This document shows positions 44,628 to 52,528 of a stretch of 64,000 nt of DNA, in pieces. A program made the position numbers and the translations under genes. The stretch comes from Methanoculleus sediminis (lineage in GTDB: Archaea > Halobacteriota > Methanomicrobia > Methanomicrobiales > Methanoculleaceae): assembly GCF_001017125.1 (NCBI RefSeq), contig NZ_JXOJ01000002.1, positions 621,017 through 685,016 on the forward strand. The letters run 5' to 3'. Positions within the stretch are counted from its first letter, which is position 1, and every line of letters begins with the position of its first letter. Under the pieces are notes generated by a model, which had not been told where the DNA came from, did no database searches, and worked only from the letters and a program-made list of their open reading frames with translations.

Positions 44628-46292
44628 TTACATCGGGGGCATGCCCATGCCGCCCATGCCGCCACCCATGCCACCGCCCATGGCAGCCATCTCCTCAGGA
44701 GAGGGGCCGGCGGACTTGGACGAGGCGATGACGTCGTCGATCCGGAGGATCATGACGGCGGCCTCGGCGGCGCTTGCGATTGCCTGGGTCTTCACCCGGA
44801 GGGGCTCGACGACGCCGCCCTTGAGCATGTCGCCGGAGGCGGCGTTGAAGACGTCGAGGCCCATGTATTTTGCATTCTTGCCGCCTTTCTCGTGGGAGGC
44901 GCGCAACGCAACGAGCATGTCGATCGGGTCGAGACCCGCGTTCTCGGCAAGCGTCCTCGGGATGATCTCAAGTGCGTTTGCAAACGCCTCGATGGCAAGC
45001 TGGGCACGGCCGCCGACACTTGCGGCGTACTCGCGGAGCCGGAGCGAGAGCTCGATCTCGGGGGCACCACCGCCGGCGACGAACTTCTTGTCCTCGACGG
45101 CAACGCTGACGACCCGGAGCGCGTCCTCGATGGCGCGGTCGAGTTCATCGACGACGTGCTCGGTGCCGCCGCGAATGATGATCGAGACCGCCTTCGGGTT
45201 CTCGCACTCGGTGACGAAGATCATCTCTTCGCCGGAGACTTTCTTCTCCTCGACACTGCCGGCCTTTCCGAGTTCCTCGGGGGCGATGGCGTCGATGGAG
45301 CTGACGACGGCCGCACCGGTGGCGCGGGCGAGTTTCTCCATGTCGCTCTTCTTGACACGGCGGACGGCAAAGATGCCGGCCTTGGCGAGATAGTGCTGGG
45401 CGATGTCGTCGATGCCCTTCTGGCAGAAGAGGACGTTCGCGCCGCTGGCAACGATCTTGTCGACGATGCCCTTGATCATCCGCTCCTCTTCATCGAGGAA
45501 CATCTGGAGCTGGTCGGGGCTCGTGATGCTGATCTCGGCGTCGACCTCGGTCTTCTTGAACTCGACGGCGGCGTTCAAGAGCAGGATCTTCGCGTTCTTG
45601 ACGGCACGGGGCATCGCGGGGTGGACACGCTCCTTGTCGATGATCATGCCCTCGACGATCTCGGACTCCTCGATGGAGCCGCCGACCTTCTTCTCGACCT
45701 TCACGAACTCGGTGTCGACGGTTCCGTCGGCGTCGGCGACCATCGTGATTGCCTTGACGACGAGCTCGGTGAGTTTCTCCTTTGCAGCCTCGGCGCCCTT
45801 GCCGGTCATGGCGGTGTCGGCAAGCTTCCTGAGCATCGCCATGTCGTCGGGCTTGACGTCGACGGCGATCTCGTCGAGGATATCCTGGGCCTTGTCGGCT
45901 GCCATGCGGTAGCCGTGGGCGATGACCGTGGGGTGCACGTCCTGGTCGAGGAGATCCTCGGCACGCTTCAGGAGCTCGCCTGCGATCACCACGGCTGTCG
46001 TGGTGCCGTCGCCGACCTCATCGTCCTGGGTCTTGGCGATCTCGACCATCATCTTCGCGGCGGGGTGCTCGATATCCATCTCTTTCAAGATGGTCACACC
46101 GTCGTTCGTGATGACGACGTCGCCGATGGTATCGACGAGCATCTTGTCCATGCCCTTCGGGCCAAGCGTTGTCCGTACAGCGCTTGCCACGGCTTTTGCG
46201 GCTGCGATGTTGCCCGACTGTGCGTCACGACCGCGGGTACGCTGGCTACCCTCTTTCAGAATCAGGATTGGTTGTCCTCCAAGACTTGACAT
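44628..46292 (-). CDS. Thermosome (group II chaperonin) subunit
   Basis: A 554-aa subunit of the ATP-driven archaeal chaperonin. Signature segments: [24 protein letters not shown]-type ([15 protein letters not shown]), [20 protein letters not shown] with the catalytic Asp, and [17 protein letters not shown]. The C-terminus ends in a Gly-Met tail ([16 protein letters not shown]) that faces the cavity. The ATG at 46292 follows GGTGAT. An ATG three codons earlier is possible. A TATA box lies at 46336-46345. Confidence 0.97.
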   Translation of the reverse strand: MSSLGGQPILILKEGSQRTRGRDAQSGNIAAAKAVASAVRTTLGPKGMDKMLVDTIGDVVITNDGVTILKEMDIEHPAAKMMVEIAKTQDDEVGDGTTTAVVIAGELLKRAEDLLDQDVHPTVIAHGYRMAADKAQDILDEIAVDVKPDDMAMLRKLADTAMTGKGAEAAKEKLTELVVKAITMVADADGTVDTEFVKVEKKVGGSIEESEIVEGMIIDKERVHPAMPRAVKNAKILLLNAAVEFKKTEVDAEISITSPDQLQMFLDEEERMIKGIVDKIVASGANVLFCQKGIDDIAQHYLAKAGIFAVRRVKKSDMEKLARATGAAVVSSIDAIAPEELGKAGSVEEKKVSGEEMIFVTECENPKAVSIIIRGGTEHVVDELDRAIEDALRVVSVAVEDKKFVAGGGAPEIELSLRLREYAASVGGRAQLAIEAFANALEIIPRTLAENAGLDPIDMLVALRASHEKGGKNAKYMGLDVFNAASGDMLKGGVVEPLRVKTQAIASAAEAAVMILRIDDVIASSKSAGPSPEEMAAMGGGMGGGMGGMGMPPM

Positions 46293-46335
46293 AGGTATCA
46301 CCGTTGTTAAGCGATAGAAAGGTAGGTTTGTAGTT

Positions 46336-46345
46336 CTATATAAAC
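46336..46345 (-). promoter_or_regulatory. TATA box of the thermosome gene
   Basis: Minus-strand GTTTATATAG sits in the 57-bp gap after the HTH regulator gene, about 48 nt before the thermosome ATG, giving a leader of about 22 nt. Confidence 0.55.
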
Positions 46346-46349
46346 TTAT

Positions 46350-47264
46350 TCACTCATTTATCATATCTATGAGTTCCGAGCCGTCTTCGAGGGTGTGGAG
46401 ATGTTCTTCTCCGATAAGAAGCGTTTTGCCGATCTTTTTCTGCTTTTTATAATCCGTGATGACGCACATTGCAAACGTCTTCGTGATCTGCGAGATGTTG
46501 CCGATGAGCGAAGCGCGCTTCACGATCTTCTGGGAAGTGCCGTACGCCGTCAGGATCGTGTGCCGATCAAAGAGCGCCAGAGCCTGGAACGGAGCCTGCC
46601 GCATCGCATGGATCTCCATCCCCATACGTTCAAGGTCGGCCAGAACGTCGCCGGGCGTGGATTCCAGGTGCTTCTCGGGTTCGGGAGTGCGGTAACCGAG
46701 GAGCTCGATCGTCTCGACGAGCGGGGCGTTGAAGATCTCCTCGAGCCTGATGGCGACATCGAGCGTGGTACCCATCCCGCTCTCGTACTTGCTGATCGTC
46801 CGGCGGGAGACCCCGAGGTGCGACGCAAGATCCCCGAGCGACATCCTGAAGCGCTCCCGCACCTCCCGCAGAAGATCGCCTTTGATCTTCACGTAGAGGC
46901 CACCGGGGGAGGCGTAGACCATCGGCGAGAGCCCTTCCACGAAGTAGTCGTAGAGTGTCTCGGGGCTGAGGGCAAAGAGCCCGTAGCGGATGTAGACGAC
47001 GCCGCGCTCGAGATCCGTATCGCGTGCCCGCTCCCCGACGATGAGGGGGGTGGCCTCCAGGTGGCTGGCGATCAGGTTGAGATCCCAGGCGATGTCGGCG
47101 CTCACGCTGTCGATATGAGAGGCGACTTTGATGATGACCAGGTTGTCGCCCTTCTTCGCGATAAGGTCGAAACTCCGCGGACGGATGTTGCATCGCTCCG
47201 AGACGTCGAAGTTCGCGAGGAGCATGATGCTGATGACCATCTGGGGGAGGCGATCCTGCGACAT
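46350..47264 (-). CDS. HTH-type transcriptional regulator of the archaeal MJ0586-like family
   Basis: A 304-aa protein. The N-terminal 120 residues resemble a restriction-endonuclease-like domain (SFDLIAKKGDNLVIIKVASHID), followed by an XRE helix-turn-helix (MSLGDLASHLGVSRRTISKYESGM, about residues 140-163), then a conserved archaeal C-terminal domain. The family is widespread in archaea and its targets are largely unknown. It is upstream of the thermosome gene and divergent from tiaS, with a 47-bp shared promoter region. Confidence 0.85.
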   Translation of the reverse strand: MSQDRLPQMVISIMLLANFDVSERCNIRPRSFDLIAKKGDNLVIIKVASHIDSVSADIAWDLNLIASHLEATPLIVGERARDTDLERGVVYIRYGLFALSPETLYDYFVEGLSPMVYASPGGLYVKIKGDLLREVRERFRMSLGDLASHLGVSRRTISKYESGMGTTLDVAIRLEEIFNAPLVETIELLGYRTPEPEKHLESTPGDVLADLERMGMEIHAMRQAPFQALALFDRHTILTAYGTSQKIVKRASLIGNISQITKTFAMCVITDYKKQKKIGKTLLIGEEHLHTLEDGSELIDMINE

Positions 47265-47311
47265 AACCCGTAAGAATCGATATAGCCGGAGACGATATAA
47301 ACTAGAGGGTT
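47265..47311. promoter_or_regulatory. Compact divergent promoter between the HTH regulator gene and tiaS
   Basis: Within 47 bp there is a minus-strand TATA (TTTATATCG, 47292-47300, about 7 nt leader for the regulator) and a plus-strand TATA-like CGATATAGC (47278-47286, about 5 nt leader for tiaS). Each TATA overlaps the other's likely start-site region, so the two promoters may exclude each other. Confidence 0.45.
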
Positions 47312-48595
47312 ATGTGGATCGGGATCGACGATACGGACTCGCCTGCCGGGATGTGCACCACCTACCTCGGTGCGGTCCTGGTGCGGCGGCTCGCGCAGGC
47401 GGGGCTGCGCACCATCGGCGCCCGCCTGGTCAGGCTGAACCCGAACGTCATCCACAAGACCCGGGGGAACGCGGCGATCGCCATCGAGGCCGACGGCGAT
47501 CCGGAGACGGGCTTCGCCCTCGCCACCGCGTGCGTCGAAGAACTCGCGGAGTTCGACGACGAAAAGACCAATCCCGGCGTGGCGGTGGCGAGCGTCCGTC
47601 CGCCGCCGGACTTCTATTACGCGGCGCTCCGGGACTACTGCACCGTTGACGAGGCGGTCAGGGTGCTCGAGGCGGCCGGGGCCCTGTACCGGGGCTACAA
47701 GAACCGGCGCGGGCTCATCGGCGCAACAGCCGCGATCGCAAGCGATCTTCCCGACCTGACCTACGAACTGCTCGCCTACCGGAAGCGCCCGTTGTGGGGG
47801 ACACACCGGCAGGTGGATGCAGCGAGCCTCTTTCGCGCCGAGGAGGAGACCTACCCGCATACCTGGGACACGGTCGACCGGGAGAACAGCGTGGTGGTCG
47901 GGGTGCCCCACACCCCCGACCCCGTCCTCTTCGGCATCAGGGGGGAGAGCCCGGCATGGGTAAAGGAGGCGCGTTCATACGTGCGCTCGGAGGAGCCTGC
48001 CTGCGAGCAGGTCTACGCCACCAACCAGGGAACCGACGCCCACCTGATACCGGGATCGATCGCAACGCTCCGGGAGGGGCGGTCGTACCTGGTGCGGGGC
48101 ACGGTCGCAGAGGCCGCTGCCACCGGGCCCGGCGGCCACGTCTCGTTCCTCCTCAACGATTGCGGCATCGATCTCCGCTGTATGGCCTACGAGCCGACCA
48201 AGGGGTTCCGGGACGTCGTGAGGGCGCTCGTCCCGGGCGACGTGGTGGCCGCGGCCGGGAGTTACAAGGGCGGGAGCCTCAACCTCGAGAAACTCGGTGT
48301 CGCCCGCCTCGCCGACGCGGCCCGGATCCGCCCGCCGGTCTGCCCTGCCTGCGGAAAGCGGATGACGAGCGCCGGGACAGGCAAGGGCTACAAGTGCAGG
48401 GTCTGCGGCGAGCGCAGCCGCGAACCCGAGACCGAGGTGGTGGAGCGCCGGCTCCGGCCCGGGTGGTATGAGGTGCCCTCCACTGCCCGCCGGCATCTCG
48501 CACGGCCGCTGGCGCGCGGCGTCCCGGGATGGGAAGAGATCGTGCTTCAATCCGGCCGGAAGTGCAATCAATCCTCCACCACGTCAATCAAATGA
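47312..48595 (+). CDS. tiaS: tRNA(Ile2) 2-agmatinylcytidine synthetase
   Basis: A 427-aa enzyme that attaches agmatine to C34 of tRNA-Ile(CAU), letting it read AUA. It starts MWIGIDDTDSPAGMCTTYLGA, shows RLNPNVIHKTRGNAAIAI and GLIGATAAIA, an OB-fold part (SYLVRGTVAEAAAT), and a C-terminal zinc ribbon (CPACGKRM...CRVCGERS). Length and motif order are typical. The predicted mRNA is almost leaderless. Confidence 0.95.
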   Translation: MWIGIDDTDSPAGMCTTYLGAVLVRRLAQAGLRTIGARLVRLNPNVIHKTRGNAAIAIEADGDPETGFALATACVEELAEFDDEKTNPGVAVASVRPPPDFYYAALRDYCTVDEAVRVLEAAGALYRGYKNRRGLIGATAAIASDLPDLTYELLAYRKRPLWGTHRQVDAASLFRAEEETYPHTWDTVDRENSVVVGVPHTPDPVLFGIRGESPAWVKEARSYVRSEEPACEQVYATNQGTDAHLIPGSIATLREGRSYLVRGTVAEAAATGPGGHVSFLLNDCGIDLRCMAYEPTKGFRDVVRALVPGDVVAAAGSYKGGSLNLEKLGVARLADAARIRPPVCPACGKRMTSAGTGKGYKCRVCGERSREPETEVVERRLRPGWYEVPSTARRHLARPLARGVPGWEEIVLQSGRKCNQSSTTSIK

Positions 48596-49073
48596 AGTTT
48601 ACAAAAAAAGATTTATAACGTTTGTGCGTTAACTTACTCCCTGGTGATCCCGTGCCGACGATCTGCGGCGAACGTATGCATGCCCCGACCTCTCCGTCCG
48701 CGACGGTGCCACCCATGGCGGACGGGGTTTCGCGGCAGGCTGTACGGGTTCGCGGCAGAGTATGCACGGAACGAAGACGAAGGTAGCCTTCCGGGCACCT
48801 TTCCGTTTCCGGCCCGAAAGTCCGCTCTCTAGAGAGATGGTCCGGGCATACCGGACCCCGACACGGTGGGACGAGCGGGATCATCCCGTGTCGAATAACC
48901 AGTCATCCCCTGTCTGGCAGCGGGGGCCCGACCACCGGACCCCCGCAACATCATGGCATTTTTATCAGGGCATTCCTTTCAGCCGACGGGCCTTACGGAC
49001 GGCCCCGCAAAAAGACGATCCATTATCGTGCATGAATGCCAATACCTCGTACAGAAGCTGGTGTAACAGTATC
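48596..49073. other. Structured 478-bp gap between tiaS and the deoxyhypusine synthase gene
   Basis: I see no supported protein. A TATA-like GATTTATAAC (48609-48618) would start RNA near 48640. Inverted repeats follow: CTCTCTAGAGAG (48825-48836), GGTCCGG-GCATA-CCGGACC (48839-48857), CGGGAT-C-ATCCCG (near 48878-48890) and GCGGGGG/CCCCCGC (48920-48926, 48940-48946). It may be a long 5' leader or a separate non-coding RNA. A frame crossing it into the next gene lacks conserved residues. Confidence 0.4.
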
Positions 49074-50009
49074 ATGACCTTCAAGTACGGGGAAGCGGTT
49101 CAGCAGGCACGGGTGCACCCCGGGATGACGGTCGGCGAACTCGTCGACGAACTCGGGAAAGCCGGAGCCTACAACGGAGGGTCGCTGTGGCAGGCGGTCA
49201 ACATCTACGAACGGATGCTCCGCGACGAAAAAGCGCTGAAATTCTTCGGCCTCTCGGGTGCGATGGTGCCCGGCGGCATGGGGGGCATCGTCGCCGACCT
49301 CATCGAGAGAGGACATATCGACGTGCTCGTCTCGACGGGGGCGAACCTCACCCACGACGTCATCGAGGCGATCGGCTGCCACCACTACCACGGGACCGCT
49401 CAAGTCTCCGATACCGAACTCTGCGAGGAGGGGGTCAACCGGATCTACGACATCTTCCTCCCGAACGAGGCGTTCATCCGGTTCGAGGAGTTTCTGCAGG
49501 ACGCCTACTCCTCCCTACCCGAAGGCTCGACGGTCTCGATCTCCGATCTCCTCGGCCGGATCGGCAGCCGGCTCGATACCGGGATCCTCTCCGCGGCGGC
49601 AAAGGCCGGGGTGCCGGTTTACTGCCCGGCCATTCAGGACTCGATGATCGGGCTGCAGTACTGGCTCTTTTCCCAGACGCACAGGGTCACGGTCAGCGCG
49701 TTCGACGACATGCCCGGGCTGCTCGATCGGTGCTTTGAGGCCGAGCGGGCCGGCACCATCCTGGTCGGCGGCGGCGTCCCGAAGAACTACATCCTGCAGA
49801 GCAAACTGATGACCGAGAGCGGGTTTGATTACGCGGTGCAGCTCACCGGCGACCGGCCGGACCTCGGCGGCCTCTCGGGTGCGACGCTCGACGAGGCCCG
49901 GTCGTGGGGCAAACTCACCGGAGAGGCCACCGCCGTGACGGTCTACGGCGACGCGACGATCAACCTGCCGCTCCTCGTTGCGGCAACCCTCGAGAGGCTG
50001 GGATCGTGA
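49074..50009 (+). CDS. dys: Deoxyhypusine synthase
   Basis: A 311-aa NAD-dependent enzyme that moves the aminobutyl group of spermidine to aIF5A, the first step of hypusine formation. It has VHPGMTVGELVDELG, LSGAMVPGGMGGIVADLIERG, STGANLTHDVIEA and the active-site lysine region GGGVPKNYILQ near residue 239, with TGDRPDLGGLSGA after it. The ATG at 49074 gives a normal length. An ATG at 49032 would add 14 residues. Stop and pyrF start overlap (GTGA). Confidence 0.94.
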   Translation: MTFKYGEAVQQARVHPGMTVGELVDELGKAGAYNGGSLWQAVNIYERMLRDEKALKFFGLSGAMVPGGMGGIVADLIERGHIDVLVSTGANLTHDVIEAIGCHHYHGTAQVSDTELCEEGVNRIYDIFLPNEAFIRFEEFLQDAYSSLPEGSTVSISDLLGRIGSRLDTGILSAAAKAGVPVYCPAIQDSMIGLQYWLFSQTHRVTVSAFDDMPGLLDRCFEAERAGTILVGGGVPKNYILQSKLMTESGFDYAVQLTGDRPDLGGLSGATLDEARSWGKLTGEATAVTVYGDATINLPLLVAATLERLGS

Positions 50010-50641
50010 CCGAACTCATCCTCTCCCTCGACGTGCTCGACCGGAAACAGGCGGTGAGCGTTGCGGAGTCGTGTGCACCCTTCATCGACGCGATCAAGAT
50101 CGGTTATCCCCTCGTCCTCTCGACAGGCCTCTCGATCGTCAGCGACCTCGCCGATCTCGCCCTCCCGCTCATCGCCGACTTCAAAGTCGCGGACATCCCG
50201 AACACCAACCGCCTCATCTGCGAGGCGGTCTTCTCGGCCGGGTTCGACGCCGTGATCGCCCACGGGTTCGTGGGAGCCGATGCCGCGAGAACCTGCGTCG
50301 AGGTGGCGCACAGGCACAGCGGGGCGGCCTACATCGTCGCCGAGATGAGCCATCCCGGGGCGACCGAGTTCTTCCACGGCGGCGTCGCCGAACGGATCGC
50401 GGAACTCGCCGTCACCTGCCGGGCCGACGGCATCATCGCTCCGGCTACCCGTCCCGAGCGGATCGCCCGGCTCCGGGAGATCGTCGGCAGCAAGGCGATC
50501 TACTCGCCGGGCGTGGGGGCACAGGGCGGCGACCCCGACGAAGTTGCCCGGCTGGTCGACGGGATCATCGTGGGAAGGAGCATCTACGAAGCGGAGAACC
50601 CGGGCGCCGAAGCCGAACGCCTCTCCCGCATCCGCCGGTGA
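50006..50641 (+). CDS. pyrF: Orotidine 5'-phosphate decarboxylase
   Basis: A 211-aa TIM-barrel enzyme making UMP from OMP. It starts ELILSLDVLDR, has the catalytic D-x-K-x-x-D in IADFKVADIPNTN near residue 60, and the phosphate site SPGVGAQGGDPDE and GIIVGRSIY. It uses a GTG start that overlaps the stop of the deoxyhypusine synthase gene, so it is translationally coupled to an unrelated pathway. Confidence 0.95.
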   Translation: MTELILSLDVLDRKQAVSVAESCAPFIDAIKIGYPLVLSTGLSIVSDLADLALPLIADFKVADIPNTNRLICEAVFSAGFDAVIAHGFVGADAARTCVEVAHRHSGAAYIVAEMSHPGATEFFHGGVAERIAELAVTCRADGIIAPATRPERIARLREIVGSKAIYSPGVGAQGGDPDEVARLVDGIIVGRSIYEAENPGAEAERLSRIRR

Positions 50642-50727
50642 TGAATTCTCCGTTCCGATCCCCGTCAGGGGAGATGACGAACCCTATGAGTGATCTGAGG
50701 CGGATGCGGCCTATCCCGCATCTGAAG

Positions 50728-50738
50728 GGTTATATATT
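50728..50738 (+). promoter_or_regulatory. TATA box of the NrdD-tail/cbiZ operon
   Basis: GGTTATATATT is centred about 26 nt upstream of the ATG at 50759, giving a leaderless mRNA. Confidence 0.55.
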
Positions 50739-50758
50739 CTCCCGCAGATACTGGTATC

Positions 50759-51121
50759 ATGAACTGGAGTCCCGAACAACTCAAACTGGCGGAGAAATAC
50801 CGGAGCCTCGATGAAATCCCCGCGGGAGAGCGGCGGTACAAGTGCCACACCTGCCACTTCGTCGTGGACGAGAACCCCTGCCCTCACTGCGGCGAGACGT
50901 CGCTTGAGATCATGTGCCCGCTCGACCACTGCGACTGCCACCACTCCATCGTCGAGAGCATCGAGTACTGTCCGCTCTGCGGCAAGGCTGTCTGTCCGGA
51001 GTGCGGGAGCCATGACGTCGTCCAGATCAGCAGGGTCACCGGATACCTCCAGGACGTTGCGGGCTGGAACGCGGGCAAGCAGCAGGAGCTGAAAGACCGG
51101 GTCCGCTACTCCGTCGTATGA
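50759..51121 (+). CDS. Stand-alone NrdD C-terminal (glycyl-radical-tail) zinc protein
   Basis: A 120-aa protein. Residues 30-70 hold zinc-ribbon-like pairs (CHTC, CPHC, CPLDHCDCHH). The last 50 residues, CPLCGKAVCPECGS then RVTGYLQDVAGWNAGKQQE and the end LKDRVRY, match the C-terminal end of class III anaerobic ribonucleotide reductase, including the zinc site and the radical glycine of RVxGYL. No catalytic barrel is present. It may act as a replacement radical tail, as GrcA does for pyruvate formate-lyase, or as a regulator. Its stop overlaps the cbiZ start. Confidence 0.75.
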   Translation: MNWSPEQLKLAEKYRSLDEIPAGERRYKCHTCHFVVDENPCPHCGETSLEIMCPLDHCDCHHSIVESIEYCPLCGKAVCPECGSHDVVQISRVTGYLQDVAGWNAGKQQELKDRVRYSVV

Positions 51122-52011
51122 GATATTTCGTCAGGGACGAGACTCTTTTTCTTCGCGGCCGGTTCAGGGCAGCGAGCACCGGGGTTCACGGGGGTATCGG
51201 CGACGTCACGACGGTCCTGAACCACACGGTGCCCCGCGACTTCGAGGGCGATCCGGTGCGCCATCTCGACCTTCTCGCCGCCCGGCACGGGATCTTCCGG
51301 GACTACTTCGGCCTCATGACGGCCGTTAACATGCGCCACCTCTGCGTGCTCCAGTACGATTTCGTTACGGTCTTCATCACCGCCGGGGTGACCAACCCGA
51401 CGGGGGGGCCCGCGAGGGGCGACGCCCCGCACACCATCAACATCATCGTCTACAGCCGGGAGGGGATGTGCGATGCGGCGCTCCTTGAAGCAATCGTCAC
51501 CGCGACGGGGGCGAAGGCCCAGGCGCTCCACGACCTCGGCTACGACTTCCCCGGGACCACGACGGACGCGGTCGCCGTCGCCTGCGAACGTGACGCTCCA
51601 CCATCGCACACCTACGCCGGAACCCTGACCGGGGTCGGCAGCAGGGTTCACGAGGCCGTCCTCTACGGGCTCCCGGAGGCCCTCGCGCGGCAGCAGGGCG
51701 GGACCCGGCGGAGCGAGCCGTCGTTCTTCATTTACAGCCGTTACGGCGGGGACCACTGGGTGGAGTGGCAGAAGGAGAACTGCCCCTACTACCCCTGCCA
51801 CTTTCCGGGACAGCGGTGCGACTACTGCTACTGTCCCTGCTACCCCTGTGCGGACGAAGAACTCGGCGAGTGGGTCGAGAGTTCGAATGGTGGCAAGATC
51901 TGGGGGTGCGCGGGCTGCACGCTCCTGCATGTCCCGGAAATTGCAGATTACATGAAAAGAAACCCGGAGGCCGCTCTCGCCGAACTCAAGCGTCTCCGGC
52001 AACGATTATAA
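51118..52011 (+). CDS. cbiZ: Adenosylcobinamide amidohydrolase with C-terminal cysteine-rich domain
   Basis: A 297-aa protein. Residues 1-210 are CbiZ, which cleaves the aminopropanol arm of adenosylcobinamide to adenosylcobyric acid for corrinoid salvage. Seen motifs are STGVHGGIGDV, FITAGVTNPTGG, HTINIIV and ATGAKAQALHDLG with GTTTDAVAVAC. Residues 225-290 form the small Cys-rich domain often fused to CbiZ (CPYYPCHFPGQRCDYCYCPCYPC, CAGC). It is coupled to the NrdD-tail gene by an ATGA overlap. Confidence 0.92.
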   Translation: MRYFVRDETLFLRGRFRAASTGVHGGIGDVTTVLNHTVPRDFEGDPVRHLDLLAARHGIFRDYFGLMTAVNMRHLCVLQYDFVTVFITAGVTNPTGGPARGDAPHTINIIVYSREGMCDAALLEAIVTATGAKAQALHDLGYDFPGTTTDAVAVACERDAPPSHTYAGTLTGVGSRVHEAVLYGLPEALARQQGGTRRSEPSFFIYSRYGGDHWVEWQKENCPYYPCHFPGQRCDYCYCPCYPCADEELGEWVESSNGGKIWGCAGCTLLHVPEIADYMKRNPEAALAELKRLRQRL

Positions 52012-52018
52012 TCGGATT

Positions 52019-52213
52019 TTACGCCTCGGCGACGCCGAGAGCGGAGAGCATCTCTTCGAGAGGGATGCCGTGCGCCTGGGCGGCTTCCCGGATCGTCTCG
52101 TTGTTTGCGATGGCGCAGCCAAGGCAACCCATGCCGAACCGGAAGAGTACCTGTGCCGATTCGGGCTTCTCCCGAAGGAGTTCCGCGATTGTACTGTCCG
52201 CAGTCAATGCCAT
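52019..52213 (-). CDS. DUF1858 small protein
   Basis: A 64-aa protein of the DUF1858/ScdA N-terminal-like family, with MALTADSTIAELL, ESAQVLFRFGMGCLGCAIANNETIREAA. The GMGCLGC cysteine pair probably binds metal or takes part in thiol chemistry. The ATG at 52213 lies exactly where transcription should start from a TATA box at 52236-52244. A longer frame to 52303 has no support. Confidence 0.85.
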   Translation of the reverse strand: MALTADSTIAELLREKPESAQVLFRFGMGCLGCAIANNETIREAAQAHGIPLEEMLSALGVAEA

Positions 52214-52232
52214 GCAGCTGATGTTGTCCTTG

Positions 52233-52245
52233 CCTCTATATATAC
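52233..52245 (-). promoter_or_regulatory. TATA box of the DUF1858 gene
   Basis: Minus-strand GTATATATAGAGG is centred about 27 nt before the ATG at 52213, predicting a leaderless transcript. Confidence 0.55.
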
Positions 52246-52483
52246 ATTCAAGTATCGGGTGCAGAGGCGTCCTGATTTGCTCGCAGACGCCTAAACCGCG
52301 CATCCGCCTGCCCCGGCAGGTACCGGCAACCTGGAGCCCGCATGGGGACCGCCCCTCCGGTCAGCGGGGGGACGTGTGCCGCGTGATGACCGGGGCGGCC
52401 GACTCCTGCCGTGCTCTCTTCCGGCCGGCCGCATGGGGGGCATCCGCGGCGGGCTCCGGGTTCACTTTCACATCGCGGGCCGA

Positions 52484-52518
52484 GTCTTAATACCCTGACA
52501 GTCTGAAGTACAGACTGG
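52484..52518 (+). promoter_or_regulatory. RPA promoter with start-site inverted repeat
   Basis: TATA-like TCTTAATA (52485-52492) is followed by CAGTCTG-AAGTA-CAGACTG (52499-52517), which overlaps the predicted transcript start. It could be an operator or a 5' stem of the RPA mRNA. Confidence 0.45.
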
Positions 52519-52528
52519 AGATGTAAGT

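Noticed and set aside
44622-46289. A 555-aa plus-strand frame opposite the thermosome gene, and similar long antisense frames (for example 9246-10391, 28387-30456, 24438-26591, 32135-33811)
   Set aside because: The opposite strands hold clear family motifs with correct starts. These frames arise from GC-rich codon bias, are rich in Arg/Asp/Val-type low-complexity sequence and show no domain.
48762-49073. Long N-terminal extension of deoxyhypusine synthase
   Set aside because: The 104 extra residues are not family-like and cover the hairpin-rich gap. The ATG at 49074 gives the normal length.
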